A stretch of 64,000 nt of DNA from Burkholderiales bacterium (GCA_030683105.1 JAUXMZ010000035.1:62001-126000), one strand, 5' to 3'; positions 11,536 to 21,554 are shown, counted from the stretch's first letter. Program-made: numbers and translations. The notes: generated from the letters alone by a model not told the origin.

Positions 11536-13668
11536 TTACTGACGCAGGCTCAGGCTGTCCTTGATGATCTTCGGTGTAATAAAGATCAGAAGCTCTCGAC
11601 GGTCGTCTACCCGCTGGTTGTTCTTGAACAGAAAGCCAACATAGGGCAGGTCGCCCAGCACCGGCACTTTGGTGGTGGTCGAACGCTCTTCCTGGGTGTA
11701 GATGCCGCCGATGACGACCGTGCCGCCATTTTCGACCAGCACCTGGGTGTTGATCTGCTTGGTATCGATTGACGGCCCCGCGGTGGTGGTGGTACCGACG
11801 CTGTCTTTGTGCACCTTCAGGTTCATGATTACCTTGTCGTCAGGCGTGATCTGCGGCTTGACCATCAGTGACAGCGTCGCCTTTTTGAATGACACGGAAG
11901 TTGCACCGCTGGAGGTGGCCTGTTGGTACGGGATCTCCGTGCCCTGCTCGATGGTGGCCTCGACCTGATCGGCAGTAATGACGCGCGGACTGGAGATGAT
12001 CTTGCCCTTGCCGTCGGCCTGCAGCGCCGTGAGCTCGAGGTTAAGAAAGCGCGTCGCTTTGTCGTTGAACAGCAGGAATGAGAACACCCCGGCAGGCGCG
12101 CCGCCGATGCCGCCTCCCGGCAGGTTAACGCCCAGGGATTGAGTGAAGTCTGGGGCTGTCGCGATCTGCCCGGTGTGAAAGCCGGTGTCATTGAGGCTAC
12201 CGCCGACTGTCGAGCGAACGCCGCTGTTTGCGGAACCGATGGAAGCGCCTTGGTTCTGAGGGGAAGAGTTGTCATGATAACCGAGCCGCACGCCAATATT
12301 GCGGCTGAAGGTGTCAGAGGCTTCGACGATGCGTGACTCTATCATCACTTGCCGTACGGCTACGTCAACCTTGCGGATGAGTTTTCTGACTTCCTCCAGG
12401 CGAGTCGGCGTGTCCTGGATAAAGATGGTGTTGGTACGGGCATCTACGACCGCACTGCCGCGCTTGGACAGAATGCGCTGCTTGTCGTCGGCCAGGATCT
12501 TTTGGAATGCGTCGGCTTTCTGGTAGTTGAGCTGGAAGCTTTCCGTGCGCGTCGGCTCCAGGTCGGAAATTTGCTGCTGAGATTCGAGCGCCAGCTTTTC
12601 CCTGGTAGCCAGCTCGTCGCGCGGGGCAATCCAGACAACGTTGCCGGTCTTGCGCATATCGAGGCCCTTGCTCTGCAGGATGATGTCCAGCGCCTGGTCC
12701 CAGGGAACGTCTTTTAAGCGCAGCGTCAGGTTGCCGGATACGGTGTCGCTGGTAATGACGTTGAGCCCGGTGAAATCAGCGATCACCTGAAGCACGGCAC
12801 GCACTTCGACGTTCTGGAAATTCAGCGACAGCTTCTCGCCCGAGTATCCCGGACGGACCAGCCGGTTCGGATCCTCTATCGCTTGCTTTACCTCGATAAT
12901 AAACCGGTTATCGGTCTGGTAAGCCGAGTGTTCCCAGTTGCCTTTCGGCTCTATCACTATGCGCGCATTTCCCGACTGTGTGAGCGCATCGATGGTTTGA
13001 ACCGGGGTGCCAAAGTCGATCACATCGAGTCGTCGCTCGAGGTTCTTGGGCAGGGCGGTATTAATAAAATCGACAATGAGTTGCCGGCCTTGTTGACGGA
13101 CATCGATACCCACCGCATTGTCGGACAAATCGACCGTGATGCGCCCCTCGCCATTACGACCCCGTCGAAAGTCGATGTCACGCAGGCTGGATTTCTGCCC
13201 GCCGGGACGCGCTTCCGCAAAGTGCTGGGTGATCCCGGCAGGTGTTGCTGTTGCCCCCGCGGTGTCCTGGAGGGTGATAAGCAGTGAATTGCCAACGATT
13301 TGCGTGTCGTAACTGGTGTTTTTCGCCAGTTCCAGCACCATTCGAGTGCGATCCCCGGCCTGTACAACATTGATTTTGCGCAGGTCGCCTTCGCCGATAT
13401 CCTGCAGGCTGCGGCCCAGCGCATTGCTGGTATTCGGGAAATCAAATGCGATGCGCGGCGGGTTGTTGATGGTAAATCCCGCAGGCGGGTTCGCGGGCGG
13501 GTTCTTCAGCGTAACTTTGACGATGATTTTCCCCCCCTGCTGGGCCGAAACATTGACGGCCTCGATACTGTTAGCCGTCTGCGCTGATGCGCTGACGCTT
13601 GCACATGCAAAAGCCAGCGCAAGCGCTGCATGCTTCAGATAGACTCTATAGATTGTGAAAAGCTTCAT
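11536..13668 (-). CDS. pilQ: Type IV pilus secretin
   Basis: PilQ forms the outer-membrane channel through which the pilus fibre passes. A signal peptide ends near residue 29 (ALALAFACASVSASA). Two AMIN-like periplasmic regions occupy roughly residues 35-240, followed by the STN/secretin N domain near 270-340 (NVEVRAVLQVIADFTGLNVI). The secretin core runs over about 440-705 and includes VPVLGDLPYVGFLFKNN and a C-terminal LLIFITPKI. Length 710 is normal. Its ATG overlaps the pilP stop (ATGA), indicating coupled translation as the last gene of pilMNOPQ. Confidence 0.97.
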   Translation of the reverse strand: MKLFTIYRVYLKHAALALAFACASVSASAQTANSIEAVNVSAQQGGKIIVKVTLKNPPANPPAGFTINNPPRIAFDFPNTSNALGRSLQDIGEGDLRKINVVQAGDRTRMVLELAKNTSYDTQIVGNSLLITLQDTAGATATPAGITQHFAEARPGGQKSSLRDIDFRRGRNGEGRITVDLSDNAVGIDVRQQGRQLIVDFINTALPKNLERRLDVIDFGTPVQTIDALTQSGNARIVIEPKGNWEHSAYQTDNRFIIEVKQAIEDPNRLVRPGYSGEKLSLNFQNVEVRAVLQVIADFTGLNVITSDTVSGNLTLRLKDVPWDQALDIILQSKGLDMRKTGNVVWIAPRDELATREKLALESQQQISDLEPTRTESFQLNYQKADAFQKILADDKQRILSKRGSAVVDARTNTIFIQDTPTRLEEVRKLIRKVDVAVRQVMIESRIVEASDTFSRNIGVRLGYHDNSSPQNQGASIGSANSGVRSTVGGSLNDTGFHTGQIATAPDFTQSLGVNLPGGGIGGAPAGVFSFLLFNDKATRFLNLELTALQADGKGKIISSPRVITADQVEATIEQGTEIPYQQATSSGATSVSFKKATLSLMVKPQITPDDKVIMNLKVHKDSVGTTTTAGPSIDTKQINTQVLVENGGTVVIGGIYTQEERSTTTKVPVLGDLPYVGFLFKNNQRVDDRRELLIFITPKIIKDSLSLRQ

Positions 13669-14198
13669 TTTTTGGCCTCCTGTTCATCCTGCAGCTGCAG
13701 CATCTGCACCTTCTCTTCCCAGCTGCCGCTGCTGTCCTGAACAATCTCCTTGAGCTTGATGTTTGATTCAGAAATGGTGCTGATGCGCCCGAAGTTCTGG
13801 CCCACGTAGTTTCCCGCCTTAACCCGAAACAGATTGTTGTCAGGAGTGCGGATCAACGCAAAAATGTCTTTTTTCTGCTGCAACGTACCCACCATCTTGA
13901 GATTTTCAAGCGGATAGGCCTCGAGCGGCTCCCGCCGGCGGTTGAAGTCTGGCTGCAGGCTTCCAGGCACGGCGGCGGTTTTTGGCGGCTCGATTTTGCG
14001 CGGCCGGAACGGATCCGTGAGATTGAAAGCGTCGTAAGTGAACGGTTCGTAGGGTTTGGCTTCGGGCAGGGGCGGAATGAGCCCGCGCGGCAGGTTGTCG
14101 GAGTCTTTGACAAACTGTTTCAAATCGGAGTGTTGCTCCCCGCTACATGCGGCTAGCGCCAGGCATCCGGCCAGTGCGATGAACGTTTTGCGCATCAT
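13665..14198 (-). CDS. pilP: Type IV pilus assembly lipoprotein
   Basis: PilP is an inner-membrane lipoprotein that links the PilM/N/O platform to the PilQ secretin. The N-terminus has a lipobox ending at LALAAC (Cys about residue 18), then a flexible Pro-rich linker. The C-terminal beta domain carries FALIRTPDNNLFRVKAGNYVGQNFGRI, typical of PilP. It is 177 residues long and overlaps both pilO and pilQ through ATGA junctions. Confidence 0.95.
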   Translation of the reverse strand: MMRKTFIALAGCLALAACSGEQHSDLKQFVKDSDNLPRGLIPPLPEAKPYEPFTYDAFNLTDPFRPRKIEPPKTAAVPGSLQPDFNRRREPLEAYPLENLKMVGTLQQKKDIFALIRTPDNNLFRVKAGNYVGQNFGRISTISESNIKLKEIVQDSSGSWEEKVQMLQLQDEQEAKK

Positions 14199-14833
14199 TT
14201 TTTCTTCGCCGCGGGCTTGCCTTTGACAGCCGTCTTTCTCTTTTGTGCAACTTCGTCGTCGTCGAGATAGCGGAACGTCTTGGCGGTGGCGTCCAAGATC
14301 AGCACATTGTCTTTGGTGGACTCCAGGGCGATATTGTTTAGCGTCACGATCCGTGACAGCTTGCCGATGTCGCTCGCGAATGCGCCGATGTCGTGATAAT
14401 TACCGGAAACCTTGATGGTGATCGGCAATTCCGCATAGAAGTCCGCTTTGGTTTCCTGCATGGCTGGCTTGAACAACTCGAACTGCAGGCCGCGGCCCAG
14501 CCCGGCCTGGTTAATATCGGTTAGCAACGCGTCCATCTCCGATTTCCCCGGAAGTTGCTTAAGCAGCGCACCAAACTGTTTTTCGATGTCCTCGTTTTGT
14601 TTGAGGTAGTCGGGGAGTGCGACGGCCTGTTTCTTTTTGTCGAGAAATTCCGTCCGCAATTTCTGCTCTTTTTGTTTTTCGCTTTCGATCTGTTCAATCT
14701 GGTGTTGCCAGTCGAACCAATAACTTGCCCCCAGGATCAGCAGCAATACAAGAAGCAGCGCGCCAATTTTTGGCAAGACAGGCCACGAGCCAATTTTTTT
14801 CGGGTCCAGATTTCTGAGGTCATCAAGAGTCAT
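14195..14833 (-). CDS. pilO: Type IV pilus inner-membrane platform protein PilO
   Basis: PilO is a bitopic membrane protein that heterodimerises with PilN. It has a single transmembrane helix near residues 24-44 (IGALLLVLLLILGASYWF), a Lys/Glu-rich coiled coil from about 46 to 105, and a periplasmic ferredoxin-like domain with the GNYHDIGAF motif. It is 212 residues long with a basic C-terminus. It lies 6 bp after pilN. Confidence 0.95.
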   Translation of the reverse strand: MTLDDLRNLDPKKIGSWPVLPKIGALLLVLLLILGASYWFDWQHQIEQIESEKQKEQKLRTEFLDKKKQAVALPDYLKQNEDIEKQFGALLKQLPGKSEMDALLTDINQAGLGRGLQFELFKPAMQETKADFYAELPITIKVSGNYHDIGAFASDIGKLSRIVTLNNIALESTKDNVLILDATAKTFRYLDDDEVAQKRKTAVKGKPAAKKK

Positions 14834-14839
14834 GCTGCG

Positions 14840-15439
14840 CTACCTTTTTGCCACGGGTGGTTTGGGTGCCGGCTTGGCTTGGATCGGCTCCTCGGGTTTG
14901 CTCCGCGTGACATCAATGGTCATGGTGAACTGATTGAGCCGGGAACCGCCCACAGCCACCGCCTTGATTTCAATCAGCCCCGGATTTTCAAGTTGCCGGG
15001 AACCTTCAAGGTTGCGCATCAGGGTCGACACGCGCGCCTGTGACTGGGTTAATCCCGTGATCGTAACCTTGTTGCCGGTCTGTTTGATGCTTCTCAGATA
15101 GATGCCGTCGGGCAGTTGCCGGACCATCTGGTCGAGCAGGTGCACCACTTCCGAACGATTGCTCTGCAAAGTTTCAACAACCTTTTTGCGGGCCAGGAGC
15201 GAGGCGATCTGCTCCTTGAGCGCTTTGATCTCCTCAATCTGCTTGTCAAGCTTTACGATTTCTCCCTGAAGATACTTGTTCCGGCTGCTCTGCTCGTCAA
15301 TCGCGTCGCTCAAATAGGTGTGGACCACAAACCAGACACCCACGCCAATGGCGGCGAAGCCGGCAAGCAGGATGAAAAACTGTTCTTGCTGTTGTTTGCG
15401 CCGCATCTCCCGATGTGGCAGCAGGTTGATGCGGATCAT
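14840..15439 (-). CDS. pilN: Type IV pilus inner-membrane platform protein PilN
   Basis: The protein begins MIRINLLPHRE, the conserved cytoplasmic peptide that docks into PilM. A transmembrane helix follows at about residues 21-43 and a coiled coil at about 48-90. The periplasmic domain has LPDGIYLRSIKQTGNKVTI. The 199-residue length is typical, with a Pro/Lys-rich C-terminal tail. The start overlaps the pilM stop (ATGA). Confidence 0.95.
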   Translation of the reverse strand: MIRINLLPHREMRRKQQQEQFFILLAGFAAIGVGVWFVVHTYLSDAIDEQSSRNKYLQGEIVKLDKQIEEIKALKEQIASLLARKKVVETLQSNRSEVVHLLDQMVRQLPDGIYLRSIKQTGNKVTITGLTQSQARVSTLMRNLEGSRQLENPGLIEIKAVAVGGSRLNQFTMTIDVTRSKPEEPIQAKPAPKPPVAKR

Positions 15440-16542
15440 GATGGATCAAACCTCCGCATCGCGAGGCCGCAGGCGACCATCAAGGACGGCGCATCCTGCA
15501 ATAAAATCTTGGGCCGGATTACCGGCGACAACTCCATGTTTGCAAACGGGTTGGCAACGACAGTGTTGACCTGGGTCCGCTTGAACACGGACTCGGCTAT
15601 GCCCGGAATCGCAGCACAACCCCCGGCCAGCAAAATATGGTCGACCTGGTTAAACTGCGTCGAAGTAAAGAAAAACTGCAGGGCGCGGGCGACCTCCAGG
15701 GCGAGCATGTCCATGAAGGGGTGCAGCACTTCCGTTTCATAATCATCCGGCAATCCGCCGACCCGTTTTGCGGCTTCAGCTTCCTCCTGGGAAAGCCCGT
15801 ACTTATTTTGAATTTCCTGGGTGAGTTGATGGCCGCCAAACGGTTGCTCGCGCAGGTAAATCGACTGCCCGTTGCGCAGGACGTTGACGTTCATCATGGT
15901 CGAGCCAATTTCCACAATGGCGATGTTCTGGTCTTTCCCATTGTCTGGAAACTGGGATTCGATGAGTTCAAATGCGGACTGGCTGGCAAAAATATCGACG
16001 TCCATGACCATGGTCTTAAGCCCTGCAGCCTCAGCAACGGCGACGCGATCTTCGATTTTGTCCTTGCGCGAAGCCGCGATCATCACCTCGACATCCTCCG
16101 GACTGTTCGGCGCCGGACCCACTACCTGAAAGTCCAGATTGACTTCGTCGAGGGAGAACGGAATATATTGATTGGCCTCGGTTTCAACCTGAAGCTCGAG
16201 GTCTTCCTCGCGCTGGCCGGCCGGGACCAGGATTTTTTTGCTGATGACGGCGGCGTTGGGCAATGCCATCGCGAGATTCTTGAGTTTGCTCCCCATTCGT
16301 TTATGACAACGCCTGAGGGTTTCGCTGACGGCGTCGAGATTATTGATGTTGCCATCGACCACCGAGTCCCTGGCGAGCGGCTCAATGGCGTAGCGCTCGA
16401 CACGAAATGCACCTTTGACTTCGGAGAGTTCGACCATCTTGATGGAGGACGAGCTGATGTCTGTGCCGATAATGGCGACAGCACGCGGCTTGAATAACGC
16501 TTCAAGCGCTTTAAAGTCGAAGCTGAATTTTCCTTTGAGCAT
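15436..16542 (-). CDS. pilM: Type IV pilus assembly ATPase-like protein PilM
   Basis: PilM is an actin-fold cytoplasmic protein that binds PilN and connects the platform to the motor ATPases. Visible elements are the N-terminal phosphate loop region (GTDISSSSIKMVEL), ALPNAAVISKKI, the second nucleotide loop (IVEIGSTMMNVNVLRNG) and the adenosine region ILLAGGCAAIPG. I chose the ATG at 16542 (MLKGKFSFDF, 368 residues) over a TTG five codons upstream. It is the first gene of pilMNOPQ. Confidence 0.95.
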   Translation of the reverse strand: MLKGKFSFDFKALEALFKPRAVAIIGTDISSSSIKMVELSEVKGAFRVERYAIEPLARDSVVDGNINNLDAVSETLRRCHKRMGSKLKNLAMALPNAAVISKKILVPAGQREEDLELQVETEANQYIPFSLDEVNLDFQVVGPAPNSPEDVEVMIAASRKDKIEDRVAVAEAAGLKTMVMDVDIFASQSAFELIESQFPDNGKDQNIAIVEIGSTMMNVNVLRNGQSIYLREQPFGGHQLTQEIQNKYGLSQEEAEAAKRVGGLPDDYETEVLHPFMDMLALEVARALQFFFTSTQFNQVDHILLAGGCAAIPGIAESVFKRTQVNTVVANPFANMELSPVIRPKILLQDAPSLMVACGLAMRRFDPS

Positions 16543-16578
16543 AGGTTGGTAGGGCAATTTGCCTATAATTTACTTTAA

Positions 16579-16607
16579 ATGTTAGCAACAACTATGCAAG
16601 GTGTAAA
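16579..16607 (-). promoter_or_regulatory. Candidate sigma-70 promoter of pilMNOPQ
   Basis: On the minus strand TTTACA (16607-16602), a 17-base spacer and TAACAT (16584-16579) precede pilM by about 37 bp. The -35 matches 5/6 and the -10 4/6. This is inferred from sequence alone. Confidence 0.45.
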
Positions 16608-16644
16608 GTAATTCGTTGCCGTTTCCTTTATACCGAATAGTTTT

Positions 16645-16650
16645 TATAAT
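16645..16650 (+). promoter_or_regulatory. Candidate -10 element for ponA
   Basis: TATAAT, a perfect -10 hexamer, lies in the 219-bp pilM-ponA divergent gap. The 16-base-spaced -35 position holds TTCCTT, which is weak. It would give a leader of about 120 nt before the ponA ATG. Confidence 0.3.
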
Positions 16651-16776
16651 GGCGAGCCACTCAAAAAGATAGCGTGTTGACGCGACGATGTGCTGTGCGA
16701 TGGTTCACGGTTTGAGAAATATTATGCAACCTATTGTTTATTATCAGTTTTTATTCATTAAACGCCGCTAAATACT

Positions 16777-19098
16777 ATGACCTTACGTTGGTGGGCGTTT
16801 CCCGCGATGTTGTTGCTTTTTTGCATCACCGCAGCCACATTCCTCTTCGCATTTGCCGTCGTGTTGATTTATCCGGCGCTACCCTCGCTCGAAGTCCTTA
16901 CAGATTACCAGCCCAAAATCCCGCTGCGGGTTTTCAGTGCCGACGGCAAGCTGATCGGGGAATTTGGCGAGGAGCGCCGCGCGGTGGTTGCCATGGAGGC
17001 CGTGCCCAAGCCCATGGTCGCCGCCATTCTTGCCGCCGAGGATGAGCGCTTTTACCAGCACAGAGGCGTTGATTACATTGGGGTGGTGCGCGCCGCGATG
17101 TCAAATTTTGTGTCCGGGGGGGTGCGGCAGGGGGCTTCCACCATCACCATGCAGGTTGCGCGTAACTTCTTCTTATCAAAAGAAAAAACCCTGGCGCGCA
17201 AGTTTAACGAGATGTTGCTTGCGTTCAAGATCGAGCATAACCTGACCAAGGATCAGATTCTCGAGCTGTATATCAACCAAATCTATCTGGGTCAGCGTGC
17301 CTACGGTTTCGCCGCTGCCGCTCAGATTTATTTCGGCCGCCCGCTCGATAAACTCTCTTTAGCCGAGTACGCGATGCTGGCCGGGCTGCCCAAGGCGCCC
17401 TCGCGCTTTAATCCCATAGTCAACCCCAAGCGCGCCAAGCAACGGCAGCACTATGTACTTGCCCGCATGCGTTCTCTGGGGGCGATCACCGATGATCAGT
17501 TCGTTCAGGCCGAGAAACAGGAGCTGGTTTTAAAAAAAGACATCGGCGATTCTTCGGTCCGGGCTGATTATCTGGCGGAAATGGTAAGGCAGCTTATCTT
17601 TGAACGCTACAAGGACGATGCCTACACCAAGGGTATCCGCGTCTATACCACGATTCTTGCCTCGCATCAGGATGCAGCTTATGTGGCGCTGCGCCGCGGC
17701 GTGCTGGAATACGACCGGCGGCACGGGTATCGCGGGCCGGAAGGCTTTGCCGAACTGCCGGCTCAACCCAGCGACGAGGCGCTTGAGGACGCTTTGCAGG
17801 ACACGATTGATTATGATGACCTTATTGCCACTGTCGTCATAGAAGCGAGCTCCAGACAGGTCAAAGCCTACCGCAAAGGCGGTGAAATTCTGACCATTAC
17901 CGAGGACGGGCTCAAGTTCGCGAGCCGTATGCTGAGCGAAAAGGCGACCCCGAATCAGCGTATCCGGCGCGGCGCCATCGTCCGTGTGCAGAAGGACGAA
18001 AAAGGCCGCTGGCAGATAGCGCAGTTGCCGGCGGTTGAGTCGTCGCTGGTTGCTGTGGATCCGCGAGACGGCGCGATTCGGGCGCTGGTGGGCGGGTTTG
18101 ACTTTAACCTCAGCCAATATAACCATGTGACGCAGGCACTGCGCCAGCCCGGGTCAAGCTTCAAGCCCTTCATCTACTCGGCGGCGCTGGAAAAGGGCTT
18201 TACCGCAGCGACCGTGATCAACGATGCGCCCCTTACGTTTACCGCGGCGCAGACCGGGTCGGAACCCTGGGAACCTAAAAACTACGACGGTAAATTTGAC
18301 GGTCCGATGAGCATGCGGACGGGGTTGGTTAAATCCAAGAACCTGGTCTCGGTGCGGATTTTGCAGGCGATCGGGCCGCAGTATGCCCAGGACTACGTCA
18401 CGCGTTTTGGCTTCGACCCCAAGCTGCATCCACCCTATCTCACCATGGCGCTCGGTGCCGGCAACGTAACGCCGATGCAGATGGTTGCCGCGTATTCCAT
18501 TTTTGCCAACGGCGGTTATCGCGTCCTGCCTTACTTTGTCGAGCGTGTAGAGGATGCCCGCGGCAACGTGTTAATTCAGGCCAAACCGCAAAGCGCGGAA
18601 GAAGGCGCGGAGCGCGTGATAGATGCGCGAAACGCGTTCATCATGACCAGCATCATGCGAGACGTGGTGAAGAGGGGTACCGCGACGCGCGCCATGAAGC
18701 TTGGTCGCGATGATCTCGCAGGCAAGACCGGCACCACCAACGATTTCATCGATGCCTGGTTCTGCGGGTTCAACACTAATCTGGTTGCGGTGGCATGGAT
18801 CGGATTCGATACGCCGCAAACGCTGGGACGCAACGAAACCGGGGGCAGCGCCGCGCTGCCGATCTGGATGGGGTACATGGGCGCAGTCCTGAAAGGCACC
18901 CCTGAGCGGCAGCTGGCTGCGCCGGAAGGCGTGTTGTCGGTACGCGTCAATCCGGATACGGGGTTACGCGTTGCCGACGGCCAACCTGGGGTCGCCGATT
19001 TTTTTTACCAGGAGTTTCTGCCCGGCGCGGCCCCTGCCGGCGGCCTAGCTCCCGGAGCCGACAGGCCGCCGGAAGAGGTCAGAAACCAGTTGTTCTGA
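16777..19098 (+). CDS. ponA: Penicillin-binding protein 1A (bifunctional glycosyltransferase/transpeptidase)
   Basis: A class-A PBP that polymerises lipid II and crosslinks peptidoglycan at the inner membrane. One N-terminal transmembrane helix (residues about 5-33) is followed by a GT51 glycosyltransferase with catalytic AAEDERFYQHRGVD and QGASTITMQVARN. The transpeptidase domain has the SxxK nucleophile in PGSSFKP (Ser460, Lys463) and KTGTT at 650-654. Length 773 is typical of PBP1A. Its position divergent from pilM is standard in beta- and gammaproteobacteria. No strong Shine-Dalgarno is visible before the ATG. A nucleotidyltransferase-like gene follows 10 bp after the stop and is probably co-transcribed. 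Confidence 0.97.
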   Translation: MTLRWWAFPAMLLLFCITAATFLFAFAVVLIYPALPSLEVLTDYQPKIPLRVFSADGKLIGEFGEERRAVVAMEAVPKPMVAAILAAEDERFYQHRGVDYIGVVRAAMSNFVSGGVRQGASTITMQVARNFFLSKEKTLARKFNEMLLAFKIEHNLTKDQILELYINQIYLGQRAYGFAAAAQIYFGRPLDKLSLAEYAMLAGLPKAPSRFNPIVNPKRAKQRQHYVLARMRSLGAITDDQFVQAEKQELVLKKDIGDSSVRADYLAEMVRQLIFERYKDDAYTKGIRVYTTILASHQDAAYVALRRGVLEYDRRHGYRGPEGFAELPAQPSDEALEDALQDTIDYDDLIATVVIEASSRQVKAYRKGGEILTITEDGLKFASRMLSEKATPNQRIRRGAIVRVQKDEKGRWQIAQLPAVESSLVAVDPRDGAIRALVGGFDFNLSQYNHVTQALRQPGSSFKPFIYSAALEKGFTAATVINDAPLTFTAAQTGSEPWEPKNYDGKFDGPMSMRTGLVKSKNLVSVRILQAIGPQYAQDYVTRFGFDPKLHPPYLTMALGAGNVTPMQMVAAYSIFANGGYRVLPYFVERVEDARGNVLIQAKPQSAEEGAERVIDARNAFIMTSIMRDVVKRGTATRAMKLGRDDLAGKTGTTNDFIDAWFCGFNTNLVAVAWIGFDTPQTLGRNETGGSAALPIWMGYMGAVLKGTPERQLAAPEGVLSVRVNPDTGLRVADGQPGVADFFYQEFLPGAAPAGGLAPGADRPPEEVRNQLF

Positions 19099-19108
19099 GG
19101 AGCGGGTC

Positions 19109-19726
19109 ATGTCCAGGGATCGCGGCCGTAATGACGAGCGCAGCCGCATTGCGCATCTCGCGGCGCGGCTGATGGCCGAAGACGGCATCGAAGACTATGC
19201 GCTGGCCAAGCGCAAAGCGGCGCGGCAGGCGGGCGCGCCCGACACGAGGCAGCTCCCTACTAACGAAGAGATCGATGCTGCGCTGAGCAGCCACCGGCAA
19301 CTTTACCGTCCGGACGAGCAGCGTGCCCGTCTGCTCGAGTTGCGCAGGAAAGCGCTCAAGGTCATGCGCGAACTGGCCCAGTTCAATCCGTACCTCACCG
19401 GCTCGGTGCTCAATGGCAATGCCGGCAAGTACGCCGACATCGACATTCAGCTTTTCGCCGACAACGCCAAGGCGGTCGAGCTTTACCTGATCGACCGCCA
19501 GATTCCTTATAAGAGTGCGCAAGTCCGGCTGTACGCCGAAGACAAATTCCAGACGTTTCCGGTGTTTGCGGTTAACGACGAGGGCATCGATATTCTGTTT
19601 ACGGTTTTAGCGCTGCGCGATCTGCGATCGCCGCTCAAAACCAGCCCGGAAGGCAAAGCCATCGATCGTGCAAAGCTGCGGGAAGTGGCAATGCTGCTGG
19701 CCGAAACCGATGCGCCGCTGACCTGA
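19109..19726 (+). CDS. Uncharacterised protein with a nucleotidyltransferase-like signature, linked to ponA
   Basis: A 205-residue soluble protein with no signal peptide. The first 100 residues are charged and helical (a run of Arg/Lys/Glu). Residues about 95-165 show a pattern like polymerase-beta-type nucleotidyltransferases: TGSVLNGNAGKYADIDIQLF gives a GS followed by D-I-D, and a later acidic strand GIDILFTV could give the third carboxylate. A strong GAGGAG ribosome-binding site precedes the ATG, 10 bp after ponA. I do not recognise a named family, and substrate and activity are unknown. The fold is an inference from motif spacing only. Confidence 0.75.
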   Translation: MSRDRGRNDERSRIAHLAARLMAEDGIEDYALAKRKAARQAGAPDTRQLPTNEEIDAALSSHRQLYRPDEQRARLLELRRKALKVMRELAQFNPYLTGSVLNGNAGKYADIDIQLFADNAKAVELYLIDRQIPYKSAQVRLYAEDKFQTFPVFAVNDEGIDILFTVLALRDLRSPLKTSPEGKAIDRAKLREVAMLLAETDAPLT

Positions 19727-19765
19727 TGAAATCCGGGGTGTGCATCAGGCGCGGCCAGGGCGCAA

Positions 19766-20797
<1,032 letters not shown>

Positions 20798-20810
20798 TCA
20801 AATTATTTGA
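20798..20810. repeat. Short palindrome in the hemB leader
   Basis: TCAAATTATTTGA is a perfect 6-bp inverted repeat around one base, between the candidate hemB -10 and the start codon. It could be an operator, or chance in an AT-rich stretch. Confidence 0.3.
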
Positions 20811-20841
20811 GCACGGCGCGGGAACTAATCACAATTATAAC

Positions 20842-20963
20842 CGTCTTAGTTTTAAGACGATGTTTTATCGTCCCCCGCTTCTCCTCCCTGAGCGGGCGCC
20901 TTAATCTTTATTAAGGCTTTTGACCCCCGGTTTTACTCCCCTTTAACCGGGGGTTTTTTATTT
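20842..20963 (+). ncRNA. Hairpin-rich segment ending in an intrinsic terminator; candidate small RNA
   Basis: Five consecutive stems can be read. CGTCTTA/TAAGACG spans 20842-20859. GACGAT/ATCGTC spans 20856-20872 and is partly exclusive with the first. CCCGCT/AGCGGG spans 20874-20896. GCCTTAAT/ATTAAGGC spans 20898-20917 and is followed by TTTT. ACCCCCGGTT/AACCGGGGGT spans 20923-20954 and is followed by TTTTTT. The T-tracts make the last two good terminators only on the plus strand, yet both flanking genes (hemB, engB) are on the minus strand. No clear plus-strand promoter was found, so the RNA itself is hypothetical. The first stem also overlaps the region upstream of the hemB -10 and might be an operator. 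Confidence 0.35.
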
Positions 20964-21554
20964 CTGCGGCCGAAACCACTGTGCGAGGGTTTTCTGGGCC
21001 GCGACGACGCCCAGGCCGGTTGCGCCTGAAAACAGCTGAACGCTGCACAGGGGATACCGGTCGGCTTCGGCCTGAGCGGCACGCAACGTTGCCGCCGCCT
21101 CCTGATTGCCCAGTTTATCGGCCTTGGTCAGCAACACGTGCGCCGGTTTTTGCAGGGGCACAATCCAGTCCAGCAGCAGGCGGTCGAGTTCGGTAAAGGG
21201 ATGGCGCGCATCCATGATGAGCACCAGCCCGCGCAAAGACGTTCGGATCTGCAGGTAACTGCTGATCAATTCACCCCAGTGGCGTTTTTCCTTGAGCGGA
21301 ACAGCGGCAAAGCCGTATCCCGGCAAGTCGACGAGATGGCGCTGCGGCCCGATATTGAAAAAGTTTATCGTTTGGGTGCGGCCTGGTGTTTTGCTGGTAA
21401 ACGCCAGTCGTTTCCGGTTGACGATGGCGTTGAGCGCGGTAGATTTTCCGGCATTGGAGCGACCTGCAAAAGCGATCTCGGCCCCCTCATCCGGGGGCAG
21501 TTCGCTCAGATCGTATACAGATTTGAAAAAAACGGCTTGTGCAAAGAATGTCAT
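20958..21554 (-). CDS. engB: Ribosome biogenesis GTP-binding protein YihA/YsxC
   Basis: A TRAFAC-class GTPase needed for 50S ribosomal subunit maturation. The G motifs are clear: G1 GRSNAGKSTALN, G2 in KTPGRTQTINFF, G3 DLPGYG and G4 TKAD. I took the ATG at 21554 (MTFFAQAVFF, 198 residues); a TTG seven codons upstream is also open. It is transcribed divergently from the cytochrome c4 gene, with a perfect palindrome in the shared gap. Confidence 0.95.
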   Translation of the reverse strand: MTFFAQAVFFKSVYDLSELPPDEGAEIAFAGRSNAGKSTALNAIVNRKRLAFTSKTPGRTQTINFFNIGPQRHLVDLPGYGFAAVPLKEKRHWGELISSYLQIRTSLRGLVLIMDARHPFTELDRLLLDWIVPLQKPAHVLLTKADKLGNQEAAATLRAAQAEADRYPLCSVQLFSGATGLGVVAAQKTLAQWFRPQK

